This document shows, piece by piece, positions 42,141 through 51,600 of a stretch of DNA of 64,000 nt (position 1 is its first letter; every line of letters starts with the position of its first letter). Where the stretch lies: contig NZ_BBIS01000019.1 of the NCBI RefSeq assembly GCF_000730605.1, forward strand, positions 62,001 through 126,000. The letters are read 5' to 3'. Position numbers and translations under genes: made by a program. Below the pieces are notes generated by a model. It ran no database searches, was not told the origin of the DNA, and saw only the letters and a list, made by a program, of their open reading frames with translations. The stretch comes from Pseudomonas monteilii NBRC 103158 = DSM 14164 (lineage in GTDB: Bacteria > Pseudomonadota > Gammaproteobacteria > Pseudomonadales > Pseudomonadaceae).

Positions 42141-43235
42141 ATGCCCACCTTGAGCAGACGCCGTTTCGTCGCCGCCGCTACCTTGACCGGCCTCGCCCCC
42201 GCCATGCCCGCCTGGGCGGCAGGCGCCGCGAGCGACCCACCGGCGGACGATGCCATCATCCGCCTGGATTACAACGAGAGCCCGTATGGCCCCTGCCCTT
42301 CGGCACTCGAAGCAATGCACCAGGGTGCTCGCCAGAGCGGCCACTACTTTCCGGAACACGAATACCGCCTGGCTGAGCTGTTCGCCCGGCAAAACCAGGT
42401 ACCCGAAGACCATGTGGCCGTCTTCTGCGGCTCCCGCTCGCCGTTGCAGTACGCCTTGGCTCGCCACGCCGACAAGCGCAGCGTGGTCATCGCCGCGCCG
42501 ACCTATGACTCGGTGGCCAATGGCGCCAGGGCTGTCGGCGCAACCGTGCATGAGGTGCCGCTCGATGCCCGTCACGCCCATGACGTACGCGGCATGCTTG
42601 CCGCCACCCGGCAACCCGGGGTGCTGTACCTGTGCAACCCCAACAATCCCACGGGCACGCTGACCCCACGCGCCGACATCGAGCACCTGGTCACCCACAA
42701 GCCGGCAGGCAGCCTGGCGATCATCGATGAAGCCTATATCCACTTTACCGACGCGCCCTCCTGCCTGGACCTGGCGGTCAGCCATGACAACGTCATGGTC
42801 CTGAGAACGTTCTCCAAGCTCTATGGCATGGCCGGTGCCCGCCTGGGGCTAGTGGTCGGCAAACCGGCATTGCTCGCCGACCTGCAACGCCTGAACGGCT
42901 ACAACTTCGTGCCACTTGCCGCCGCCATGGGCGGCATCGCCAGCCTGCAACAAGAAGGCCTGGTCAGTGAACGAAAACACATCAATCGAAGCATTCTGCG
43001 GAACACTATCGAGGCCCTGCAAAAGGCCGGCTACCGCTGCACCGACGCCCAGGCCAACTGCTTCATGGTGGCCCTCGGCCGCCCCGCCAAACCTGTGATC
43101 GAGGCACTCGCGCAACGCAACATCCGGGTCGGGCGGGTATTCGAGGCGTGGCCGCAGTGGATGCGTGTCAGTGTGGGTACGCCGGCGCAGATGCAGGCCT
43201 TCCTGAAGGCGTTTCTTGAAGTCATGCACGGCTGA
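42141..43235 (+). CDS. ptaA: Periplasmic PLP aminotransferase (PtaA-like)
   Basis: This 364-residue protein carries a Tat motif (SRRRFVAAATLTG) and a class I/II aminotransferase fold of the HisC type, with LDYNESPYGP, CNPNNPTGTL, IIDEAYIHF and the PLP-lysine in RTFSKLYGMAGARLG. In the pyoverdine locus this fits PtaA, which converts the glutamate side chain on the chromophore to 2-oxoglutarate. It may have been annotated pvdN elsewhere, but PvdN belongs to a different class (class V). The start at 42141 has GGGAGAG upstream. Confidence 0.75.
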   Translation: MPTLSRRRFVAAATLTGLAPAMPAWAAGAASDPPADDAIIRLDYNESPYGPCPSALEAMHQGARQSGHYFPEHEYRLAELFARQNQVPEDHVAVFCGSRSPLQYALARHADKRSVVIAAPTYDSVANGARAVGATVHEVPLDARHAHDVRGMLAATRQPGVLYLCNPNNPTGTLTPRADIEHLVTHKPAGSLAIIDEAYIHFTDAPSCLDLAVSHDNVMVLRTFSKLYGMAGARLGLVVGKPALLADLQRLNGYNFVPLAAAMGGIASLQQEGLVSERKHINRSILRNTIEALQKAGYRCTDAQANCFMVALGRPAKPVIEALAQRNIRVGRVFEAWPQWMRVSVGTPAQMQAFLKAFLEVMHG

Positions 43236-43246
43236 GGTCAGCCGCC

Positions 43247-43270
43247 TAAATCCACCCTCCCTGGCTTCGT
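43247..43270 (+). promoter_or_regulatory. PvdS iron-starvation box upstream of pvdE
   Basis: TAAAT (43247-43251), 16 bases, CGT (43268-43270), 79 bp before the pvdE start. Confidence 0.85.
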
Positions 43271-43348
43271 TTAACACCTACCCAACAGCAGCGCACACAA
43301 GGCGCTGCTCCCCCCGCCAGTGTCGGCTGATCTACTCAGGAGCACATC

Positions 43349-44998
43349 ATGTCCCAGCCCACCCGCGGCGCCGTGCAGGACCTCTTCGCCCTGCTCAAGC
43401 CGTTTAAATACACCGTCGCGCTTTCCGTCATCCTGGGCATGGTCGGCGGCCTCAGCATCACCTTTCTGCTGGCCACCATCAACCGGGCCCTGCACGACGA
43501 TTCCGGCCTGACCCAAGGCGTGGTCTGGGGCTTCGCCGGGCTTTGCCTGGTGGCCCTCGCCAGCTCGGTGTTTTCCGACATCGGTAGCAACCGAGTGGGC
43601 CAGCACATCATTGCCGCCTTGCGCAAAACGCTGGGCGAGAAGGTGCTGTCGGCCCCCATCGAACAAATCGAGCGCTATCGCAGCCATCGGCTGATCCCGG
43701 TGTTGACGCACGACGTAGACACCATCAGCGATTTCGCCTTCGCCTTCGCGCCCCTGGCGATCGCCCTGACCGTCACCCTGGGCTGCCTGAGCTACCTGGC
43801 CATGCTGTCCTTGCCCATGTTCCTGCTGATCCTGACCGCTATCGCCCTCGGCACCGTCGTCCAGTACATCGCACGGGCCCGTGGCATGCAGGGGTTCGTC
43901 GCGGCGCGTGATGCCGAGGATGAGCTGCAAAGACACTACAATGCGATCGCCGGTGGCGCCAAGGAGCTGCGCATCCACCGCGCTCGCCGCCAACGCATGT
44001 TCAGCCGCAACATCCAGGGCACGGCCGACCTGATTCGTGATACCCAGATCCGCTCCATCAATACCTTCGTCATCGCCAAGACCTTCGGCTCGATGCTGTT
44101 CTTCGTGGTCATCGGCCTGGCGCTCGCCTTGCAATCGTTATGGCCCAACAGCGACAAAGCGGTAATGAGCGGTTTCGTCCTGGTGCTGCTGTACATGAAA
44201 GGCCCACTGGAATACCTGATAGGCACACTGCCAATCATCAGCCGCGCCCAGATCGCCTTGCGCCGGGTTGCCGAGCTCTCCGAACGGTTCTCCTCGCCAG
44301 AGCCGCACCTGCTGCTCGAAGACAAGGCCAGCCAGCTGCCCGCCTTGCGCACCCTCGAGCTGCGTGATGTGCGCTTTGCCTTCCCCCCGGTCGACGGCAA
44401 CGCACCGTTTACCCTGGGACCGGTAAACCTGCAGATCCGCCAGGGCGATATCGTTTTCATCGTCGGCGAGAACGGCTGTGGCAAGACCACCCTGATCAAG
44501 CTGCTGCTCGGCCTGTACCCGCCGCAACAGGGCGAGATTCGTATCAACGACCAGCCCATCACCGCGCAGGATCGCGACGATTATCGCCAGCTCTTCACCA
44601 CCATCTTTTCCGATTACTACCTGTTCGACGACCCCTTCCTGGGCGCCAAGCAGGTGCCAGACAGCGCCGAGGTCTATCTCAAGAGGCTTGAAATCGCACA
44701 CAAGGTCAGCATCCGCGACGGCAGCTTCACCACCACCGACCTCTCGACCGGGCAACGCAAGCGGCTGGCGCTGATCAATGCCTGGCTCGAAGAACGCCCG
44801 GTGCTGGTGTTCGATGAGTGGGCTGCAGACCAGGACCCGACCTTCCGGCGCATCTTCTACACCGAACTGCTGCCCGAACTGAAACGCCTGGGCAAGACAA
44901 TCATCGTCATCAGCCACGATGACCGCTATTTCGATGTCGCCGACCAATTGGTGCGCATGGCGGCCGGCAAGGTGGTCGTCGAGGCGTGCGTCGCCTGA
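43349..44998 (+). CDS. pvdE: Pyoverdine precursor ABC exporter PvdE
   Basis: This 549-residue inner-membrane exporter (cyclic-peptide type) carries the acylated ferribactin precursor to the periplasm. Six membrane segments occupy about residues 15-310. The ATPase half has Walker A GENGCGKTTLIKLL, signature STGQRKRLALI and Walker B PVLVFDEWAADQD. Its length equals that of the P. aeruginosa protein. It has its own PvdS box and lies upstream of fpvA on the same strand. Confidence 0.93.
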   Translation: MSQPTRGAVQDLFALLKPFKYTVALSVILGMVGGLSITFLLATINRALHDDSGLTQGVVWGFAGLCLVALASSVFSDIGSNRVGQHIIAALRKTLGEKVLSAPIEQIERYRSHRLIPVLTHDVDTISDFAFAFAPLAIALTVTLGCLSYLAMLSLPMFLLILTAIALGTVVQYIARARGMQGFVAARDAEDELQRHYNAIAGGAKELRIHRARRQRMFSRNIQGTADLIRDTQIRSINTFVIAKTFGSMLFFVVIGLALALQSLWPNSDKAVMSGFVLVLLYMKGPLEYLIGTLPIISRAQIALRRVAELSERFSSPEPHLLLEDKASQLPALRTLELRDVRFAFPPVDGNAPFTLGPVNLQIRQGDIVFIVGENGCGKTTLIKLLLGLYPPQQGEIRINDQPITAQDRDDYRQLFTTIFSDYYLFDDPFLGAKQVPDSAEVYLKRLEIAHKVSIRDGSFTTTDLSTGQRKRLALINAWLEERPVLVFDEWAADQDPTFRRIFYTELLPELKRLGKTIIVISHDDRYFDVADQLVRMAAGKVVVEACVA

Positions 44999-45116
44999 TG
45001 CAATAAAAGCGAAACATTTGCATTCCGGTTTGTCATCAGCCGTGCGTCATACCCCTAGTCACCCTAAAAAAAGATCTGCCCAGCCTATCCACTCAACATC
45101 TACAACGAGCACCGAA

Positions 45117-47531
45117 ATGCCCACCCACCTTCGATTGAATCACCTGACCCGGGCGCTTGGCCTTCGACGCGCATTCAACGCCCAACTGCCAGCACTGGCC
45201 CTGAGCCTGGCCCTGCCCTTGGCTGCCCAGGCGCAAGATCAGCAACTGACCTTGAATATCCCGGCACAGCCCTTGAGCTCGGCGCTGAAGGCATTTGCGG
45301 AGCAGACCGACGTGCAGGTGTTGTATGAGCCCGATGCCGTACAGAACCTGCGCTCAGGTGCGTTGAGCGGCCGCTACAGTCTGGATGAGTCGGTACGCGT
45401 GCTGCTTAGGGAAAGTGGCTTGCGCTATCAGCTGCGCGACAACACCTTGACCTTGCAGGCGGCCTACGAAGGTGGCAGCGCGATGCTACTCGACGCCACG
45501 AGTATCCAGTCCAGAACCCTGGGTGCCACGACCGAGGGAACAGGGTCTTACATCACCGGTTCCACCAATACCGCAACGAAGCTGGCGCTGTCGCCTCGCG
45601 AAACCCCACAGTCGGTCAGTGTGGTGACGCGTCGCCAAATGGACGACCAGAACATGCAGTCACTCGACGATGTCGCGCGCGCTGCCACCGGTATCAATAC
45701 CGTGAAAGACTTCGGTACCGAGCGTTCGCGTTACTTCTCACGGGGTTTCCAGGTCAACGACCTGCAGTACGACGGTGTGCCAAGCAGCATCTCGGAAAGT
45801 TTCTCCATGGACGTCACTTCGGTGAACAACATGGCGATCTATGATCGGGTCGAGATCGTTCGCGGCGCGAACGGCCTGATGCAAGGCGCCGGCTCGCCCT
45901 CGGCAGCGATCAATCTGGTGCGCAAGCGCCCGGGCGATACCTACCAGATGAAGGCCGAGATCGGCGCAGGGTCCTGGGACAACTACCGCGGCCAGATCGA
46001 CGTTGGTGGCCCGCTCAATGCCGAAGGAACCCTTCGCGGGCGCACGGTCATGCTCTACAGTGCCGGCAACAGTTTCGTGGACAGGGCCAACAAGGACAAC
46101 CAGCTGTTCTATGCGATCGGCGAAGCCGACCTGAGCGACTGGACAACGGTCAGCCTGGGTACTGTGTTGCAGAAGGACAACAATGGCGGATATGACTGGG
46201 GCGGCTTGCCAACTCAGAAAAGCGGCAGCTTTTACCCCTTCTCCCGATCGACTTCCTTCGCGCCGGGCTGGGCACACCTGAACAAGATCAACCGCACCGT
46301 GTTCGGCGACGTTCGCCACGAATTCAACGAGGACTGGAAGCTGACCGTGAACGGCAGCATGACCTGGTCCAATGCTGACTTCCTGGCCTTGTACGGCACC
46401 AACGTGGGCAACGACCAGCTCCAACTGCGTACCAACGATACCAAGTACGACGACGAGCAGATCAGCCTCGATGCGGCGCTCAATGGTGCGTTCGACCTGT
46501 TCGGTCGCAAGCACGAGCTGGTCTTCGGTGCTACGGCACGCAAGGATCGCTTCATTAACGAATCGCGTTACAACAACAACCCCACGACCGTCGACATTCT
46601 CGATTTCGACCCTCACCTGGTCGCCACCCCTACCTACAGTGGCGAGCGCGAGCAGTACCGGGCGGTGCGCAAGGACAAGGGGGTTTATGCCGCGACGCGC
46701 CTGAACGCTACCGACGATCTGCACGTGATCCTGGGCAGCCGCCTGAGCTCGGTGAAGTACGAGTCACCGGATGAGATGGAACCGTTCGAGGAAAAGAACA
46801 AGATCATCCCGTATGGCGGCATCGTCTACGATGTCACCGACAACACCTCGGTCTATGCCAGCTACACCGAAATCTACCAACTGCAGGCCAACTATGGCCT
46901 GGATAACAAGTTGCTCAGCCCGATCACCGGCACCAACTACGAAGTCGGGATCAAGAACGAGTTTCTGGGTGGCCGCGTCAACACCGCCATCGCGCTCTTC
47001 CAGGTAGACCAGAGCCACATGCCTCAGGTGATCAGCGGGGCACAGCGCGTCTGCGGGCCAACCCGTGCCTCCAGTTGCTATGAGGAAGGCGGCAAGGTAC
47101 GCAACCGTGGTTTCGACATCGAGGTCGGGGGTGAGGTCCTGCCGCAGTGGAACGTGATGGCGGGGTACACCTACAGCCATCCCGAGTATGTCGCCGGCGC
47201 CAGGAAGGGTACTGACTACTCGACCGAAACGGCCCCGCAACGACTGTTCAAGGTCGCGACCAACTATCAGTTGCCTGGCCGCTTCCAGGACTGGAGAGTC
47301 GGTGGCAACGTCTACCACCAGAGCAAGATCTACCTGGGCGATGTGAAGCAGAGCGCCTACAACCTTGTCGATCTCAACACGCAGTACAAGATCAACAACA
47401 ACTTGAGCGTGCAACTCAACCTGAACAACGTGTTCGACAAGAAGTACTATTCGTCTGTCTTTAACAGCAACCTGGGCAACTACTTCGGCGCACCGCGTAA
47501 CTTTGGCCTTACCCTGCGCTACGAAAACTGA
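45117..47531 (+). CDS. fpvA: TonB-dependent ferripyoverdine receptor FpvA
   Basis: This 804-residue outer-membrane receptor imports ferripyoverdine. A signal peptide ending PLAAQAQ precedes the N-terminal STN signalling domain (about residues 45-120; LNIPAQPLSSALKAFAEQ), the plug (SPRETPQSVSVVTRRQMDDQ) and a 22-strand barrel. The STN domain implies control of an ECF sigma factor through an anti-sigma protein. The ATG at 45117 begins the signal peptide. No exact PvdS box was found upstream, so FpvI-dependent transcription is likely. The peptide specificity of this receptor should match the NRPS product of the strain. Confidence 0.92.
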   Translation: MPTHLRLNHLTRALGLRRAFNAQLPALALSLALPLAAQAQDQQLTLNIPAQPLSSALKAFAEQTDVQVLYEPDAVQNLRSGALSGRYSLDESVRVLLRESGLRYQLRDNTLTLQAAYEGGSAMLLDATSIQSRTLGATTEGTGSYITGSTNTATKLALSPRETPQSVSVVTRRQMDDQNMQSLDDVARAATGINTVKDFGTERSRYFSRGFQVNDLQYDGVPSSISESFSMDVTSVNNMAIYDRVEIVRGANGLMQGAGSPSAAINLVRKRPGDTYQMKAEIGAGSWDNYRGQIDVGGPLNAEGTLRGRTVMLYSAGNSFVDRANKDNQLFYAIGEADLSDWTTVSLGTVLQKDNNGGYDWGGLPTQKSGSFYPFSRSTSFAPGWAHLNKINRTVFGDVRHEFNEDWKLTVNGSMTWSNADFLALYGTNVGNDQLQLRTNDTKYDDEQISLDAALNGAFDLFGRKHELVFGATARKDRFINESRYNNNPTTVDILDFDPHLVATPTYSGEREQYRAVRKDKGVYAATRLNATDDLHVILGSRLSSVKYESPDEMEPFEEKNKIIPYGGIVYDVTDNTSVYASYTEIYQLQANYGLDNKLLSPITGTNYEVGIKNEFLGGRVNTAIALFQVDQSHMPQVISGAQRVCGPTRASSCYEEGGKVRNRGFDIEVGGEVLPQWNVMAGYTYSHPEYVAGARKGTDYSTETAPQRLFKVATNYQLPGRFQDWRVGGNVYHQSKIYLGDVKQSAYNLVDLNTQYKINNNLSVQLNLNNVFDKKYYSSVFNSNLGNYFGAPRNFGLTLRYEN

Positions 47532-47561
47532 AGCCGCTGGGCTGACCTTAGCCCGGAATGC

Positions 47562-47598
47562 AAAAATCCGATGCCCGGAAACGAGCATCGGATTTTTT
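47562..47598. terminator. Bidirectional terminator between fpvA and esterase gene
   Basis: AAAAATCCGATGC and GCATCGGATTTTT form a stem with A and T runs on opposite sides, so it can serve both convergent genes. Confidence 0.85.
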
Positions 47599-47613
47599 GC
47601 GTCCCGGCCAACG

Positions 47614-48585
47614 TTATCGGCTGCCGATACCTTCGGCCTGCAACCAACGGCGCACGCCGTCGGCCAGCTGGTCGTAGACCTCCGTGACTTCCGGCACGAT
47701 GGACAGTGTTCGCAGCAGATCGTGAGTCAGGCCCTCTGCCACGATACATTCAACGTCCACCCCGGCCTGCTCAAGCCGCGCCGCGTAGGCCTTGCCTTCA
47801 TCCAGCAGCGGGTCCAGGCCTGCCAACAGAATGATCGCAGGTGCAAGCCCCGCAAGCTCATCCGCCAGCAACGGTGAGAAACGCCAATCCCGGCGGTCTT
47901 CGTCGGACTGCGCGTACTGCGCGTAGAACCAGTCGAGTGTCTCGTCTTCCAACAAATACCCTTCACCGAACACCGTGTGCGACGAACGCTTGCAGCTTGC
48001 ATCCGTTATCGGGTAGCACAGCAGCTGGCCAACAGGCGTTATCGCCGCCTGCGGGCCCTGCCTTGCAGCTTCGATCGCCAGCGCAGTGGCCAAGGTGGCA
48101 CCTGCGCTGTCGCCGGCGAACACGACCCGGGCCGGGTCGAGCCCCAGGCGGCGACCCTGGGTCGCCAGCCACTGCACGGCATCTGCGCAGTCCTCGTGGG
48201 CCGTCGGAAACCGGTGTTCCGGGGCAAGCCGGTAACCGACCGAAAGCACCGCGCAACGGGTACGCCCGGCAAGCTCTCGGCATACGCCGTCGTGCGAATC
48301 CAGGCTGCCCACCACGTAGCCCCCACCGTGGAAATACAGCACCACTGGCAAGTTCGCGCCCGCGTCAACCGAGGGTCGGTAAAGCCGTAACGCAAGCGAA
48401 CTGCCATCGCGCACGACAGCCGACAGGTCTTCGACCCGCAGATCCCAAGGCACGGGCCAGCGCAGTCGTTGCGAAGACGACTCGAAGGTTGCCCGTGCCT
48501 GGGCCGGAGAAAGCGTGTGCAGCGGTTTGATATCCAGGTTCAAGCCAGCCAGGTCGAGGAAGGCTTCCAACGCGTTATTCAACAT
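47614..48585 (-). CDS. HSL-family esterase of the pyoverdine locus
   Basis: This 323-residue alpha/beta hydrolase of the hormone-sensitive lipase family has the oxyanion motif YFHGGGYVVGS, nucleophile GDSAG, acid in LAGLDPLLDEG and His in EGLTHDLL. The ATG at 48585 has GGGAG five bases upstream. It begins 38 bp after the NRPS stop codon and is probably in its transcript. The NRPS lacks a thioesterase domain, so this enzyme could help release or edit the peptide; that is inference. The insertion upstream may reduce its expression. Confidence 0.85.
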   Translation of the reverse strand: MLNNALEAFLDLAGLNLDIKPLHTLSPAQARATFESSSQRLRWPVPWDLRVEDLSAVVRDGSSLALRLYRPSVDAGANLPVVLYFHGGGYVVGSLDSHDGVCRELAGRTRCAVLSVGYRLAPEHRFPTAHEDCADAVQWLATQGRRLGLDPARVVFAGDSAGATLATALAIEAARQGPQAAITPVGQLLCYPITDASCKRSSHTVFGEGYLLEDETLDWFYAQYAQSDEDRRDWRFSPLLADELAGLAPAIILLAGLDPLLDEGKAYAARLEQAGVDVECIVAEGLTHDLLRTLSIVPEVTEVYDQLADGVRRWLQAEGIGSR

Positions 48586-48623
48586 GAAACTCCCTAAATG
48601 TTCGGCGCTGCTGTTCCCGGCCG

Positions 48624-51600
48624 TCAGGCCGGGACAGTCACGTCCACACAATGTTCGATCAGTGCCACCAGCTCGCGCTGGAACTGTTCCATCAGCCGCT
48701 CTATCGTCTCGGCTCTGTAGCGGCGTTTGCTGTAGATGCAGCGGAACGAGAGCACCCCGTCGTAGACCTGCCCTACCATCTGCAGCTGGTTCACCAGGTT
48801 GGCATCGGCGTGGTAGCAATCGCCCGGATCGTCGGCGGCTGGCTCCAGCAACGCATGCTCGTCGAAGTGCTGATCGAACTGCCCGAAGTAGTTGAAGGTG
48901 ACCTCGGCCTGGGCACCTTCAAGCAGTTGCCGACGCATCTCACCCGAACCGAACTGGCGCAAGACCGCGTAGCCGATACCCTTTTCGGGGATGGCTGCCA
49001 GCTGCCGCTGCGTGCTGCGAATGGCTTGCGCTGCCGTGTCGTCCAGGCGTGATGTGAGGCGGACCGGGAACAGGCTGTTGAACCAGCCGAGGGTACGCGA
49101 GACATCGACGCCCTCGAACAGGTCCTCGCGGCCATGGCCTTCCAGTTGCACCATCACCGCCTCTTGGCCGGTCCAGCGGCCCAGTGCACGCCCGAGCGCC
49201 GTCAACAAGATGTCATTGACCTGCGTGCCATAGGCAGCCGGCGCCTGCTTCAGGAGCTGCGTCGTTTGTTGCGGCGTCAGCCGGAAATGGCTCACCGCCT
49301 GTTGGCTGGAGTGATTGCGACCGCGCGGGTTGTCGCAGGGCAGCTTCCCGGCGCAAGGACGAACCTGATCAAGCCACCAGGCGCCCTGCTGCGCTTCAAT
49401 GGATGTTGCCTCGGCCTGCAGGCGCTCGACCCATGATCGGTAGCTGCTGGTCCGTGCAGGCAGCACAGGGTCTGTTCCAAGGCAGCACGCCGCATAGGCA
49501 GTCTGCAGGTCCTCGAGGAGAATGCGCCATGACACACCGTCCATGACCAAGTGGTGAAGGATCAACAGCAACCGCGCCTGCCCATCCGGCAGCTGGATAT
49601 GCAGGGTGCGCCAGAGTGGGCCTTGCGCCAGATCGAGGCTGCGTTGCGCCTGGTTGGCCAGTGCCGTCATCGCCTCCATGCTCTCGACACGGTGCAGGTT
49701 CAGCCTGGGCGTCGTGCTACCGGAAGGCTCGCCATAGCACTGCATCCACTGCCCGTGCGGCTGGGAGAAACGCAGCCGCAGCGCGTCGTGATGCAGTTCG
49801 ATATGCTGCAGCGCCTGCTCAAGGGCGACGAGGTCCAGGGCCGCCCGGGGCCTGAGCATCAATGCCTGGTTGAAATGGGCCGGATCGGGCAGCTGCTGCT
49901 CGAACATCCACTGCTGGATAGGCAGCAGGTTGAAAAGGCGCTGGTCGACCTCTGTCGACAGCTGCGCCTCAACCACCGCAGGCGCGGCCTCCCAATGGGC
50001 AACGATCGCCTCGATCGTCTGATAACGCATCAAGTCGCGCAGCTTGAGGTCCAGGTCAAGCTGCGGATGGTTTCTGACACGAGAGACGACTTGCAGGCTG
50101 AGGATGGAGTCCCCTCCCCGCTCGAAGAAATTATCGGTGATGCTCAAATCGTCGACCTGCAGAACCTGCTCCCAGATATCCACCAGGATCGATTCCCGCT
50201 GGTTTCTCGCTGGCTGGAACTGCGTCGAAACGAACTCGGGTTCGGGCAATCGCAGGCGGTCGATCTTTCCATTGGGCGTGACAGGGAATTGCGCCAACTC
50301 GATCAGGTAGGCAGGCACCATGTAATCGGGCAAGTGGTCGGCCAGGCGCGCCTTCAGTTCGCCAGCGATACCCGCCTGCTCACTGACAACGTAGCCTACA
50401 AGCTGTTTGCCTACCGGGCTTTCTCTAACCACCACCAGGGCATTGCGGATGCCTGGCTGCGCCCGCAGGCATGCTTCGATTTCACCAAGCTCGACCCGGA
50501 AGCCACGCAGCTTGACCTGATGGTCGGCACGCCCCACGTAATCGACCAGCCCATCCAGGCGCTGTCGGACTACGTCGCCACTGCGGTACATGCGCCCGCC
50601 CTCGCCAGCCGGATCAGGCACGAAACGTTCCGCCGTCAGGCCCGCACGGCCATGGTAACCACGGGCGATGCCATCACCGCCGATCATCAGTTCACCGGCA
50701 AATCCAATACCAGACGGATTGAGGTCATTGTCGAGGATGTGCAGCGTACGGCAGCCGACCGCATGGCCGATGGGGGCATAGGCAGCCTCGCAACGTGCGC
50801 CGCCGCCCGCCTTCCATAGCAACGGCGTGACCACAGTCTCGGTCGGGCCATAGCCATTGGTGAACAGCCGTGGCCTGAGTGCAGCCTTGACCTGCTCGAA
50901 GGTCTGCTCGGGCACAGCATCGCCGCCAAAGCAGTAGATATCCACTGGCGGTGGCTCGTGCCCCGCGTCATGCACTGCTTCTGCCAGCTGTTTCAGGTAG
51001 GCGGGAGGGAAGCAGGCGATCGTGATTTCATGCTGCCAAAGTGCCTGAAGTGTCTGTTCGGCGGTCCACAACTCGCCATCGCGAATAACCAGAGCGCCCC
51101 CGCTCGCAAGTACGCTGAGCCAGCGCTCCTGGGCCCCATCGAAGGCGAAGGACATGAAGTGCAGTTCTCGCGTCGCAGGCCCCATTTCATAGAGCCGCAT
51201 GATCGCCTGGCAATGCCGGCTCAGAGGGCCTTGAGACACCGCCACGGCCTTGGGCCTGCCGGTCGATCCCGATGTATAGATCAGATAGGCCAGGCAACGC
51301 TCATCCACGGCAATGTCGACGAACGCCGGGCCTGCATCGGCAGGCTGCGCATCAGGCGCGAGAACGGGCAGGTGGCCATGCTCCGGCAGAGCGTCGCGGC
51401 ACGCTGGCCGGGTGATCATCAACGACATGCCTGAATCCTGGATCATCCAGGCCAGGCGCTCCATCGGATACTCCAGGTCCAATGGCACATAGGCAGCGCC
51501 TGTGCGCATTACGGCGAGCAGCGCGACCACCAGCTCCGCCGAGCGTTGCAATGCCACCCCAACCACCGTTTCAGGTCCGGCACCGCTTGCCTGCAAGGCA

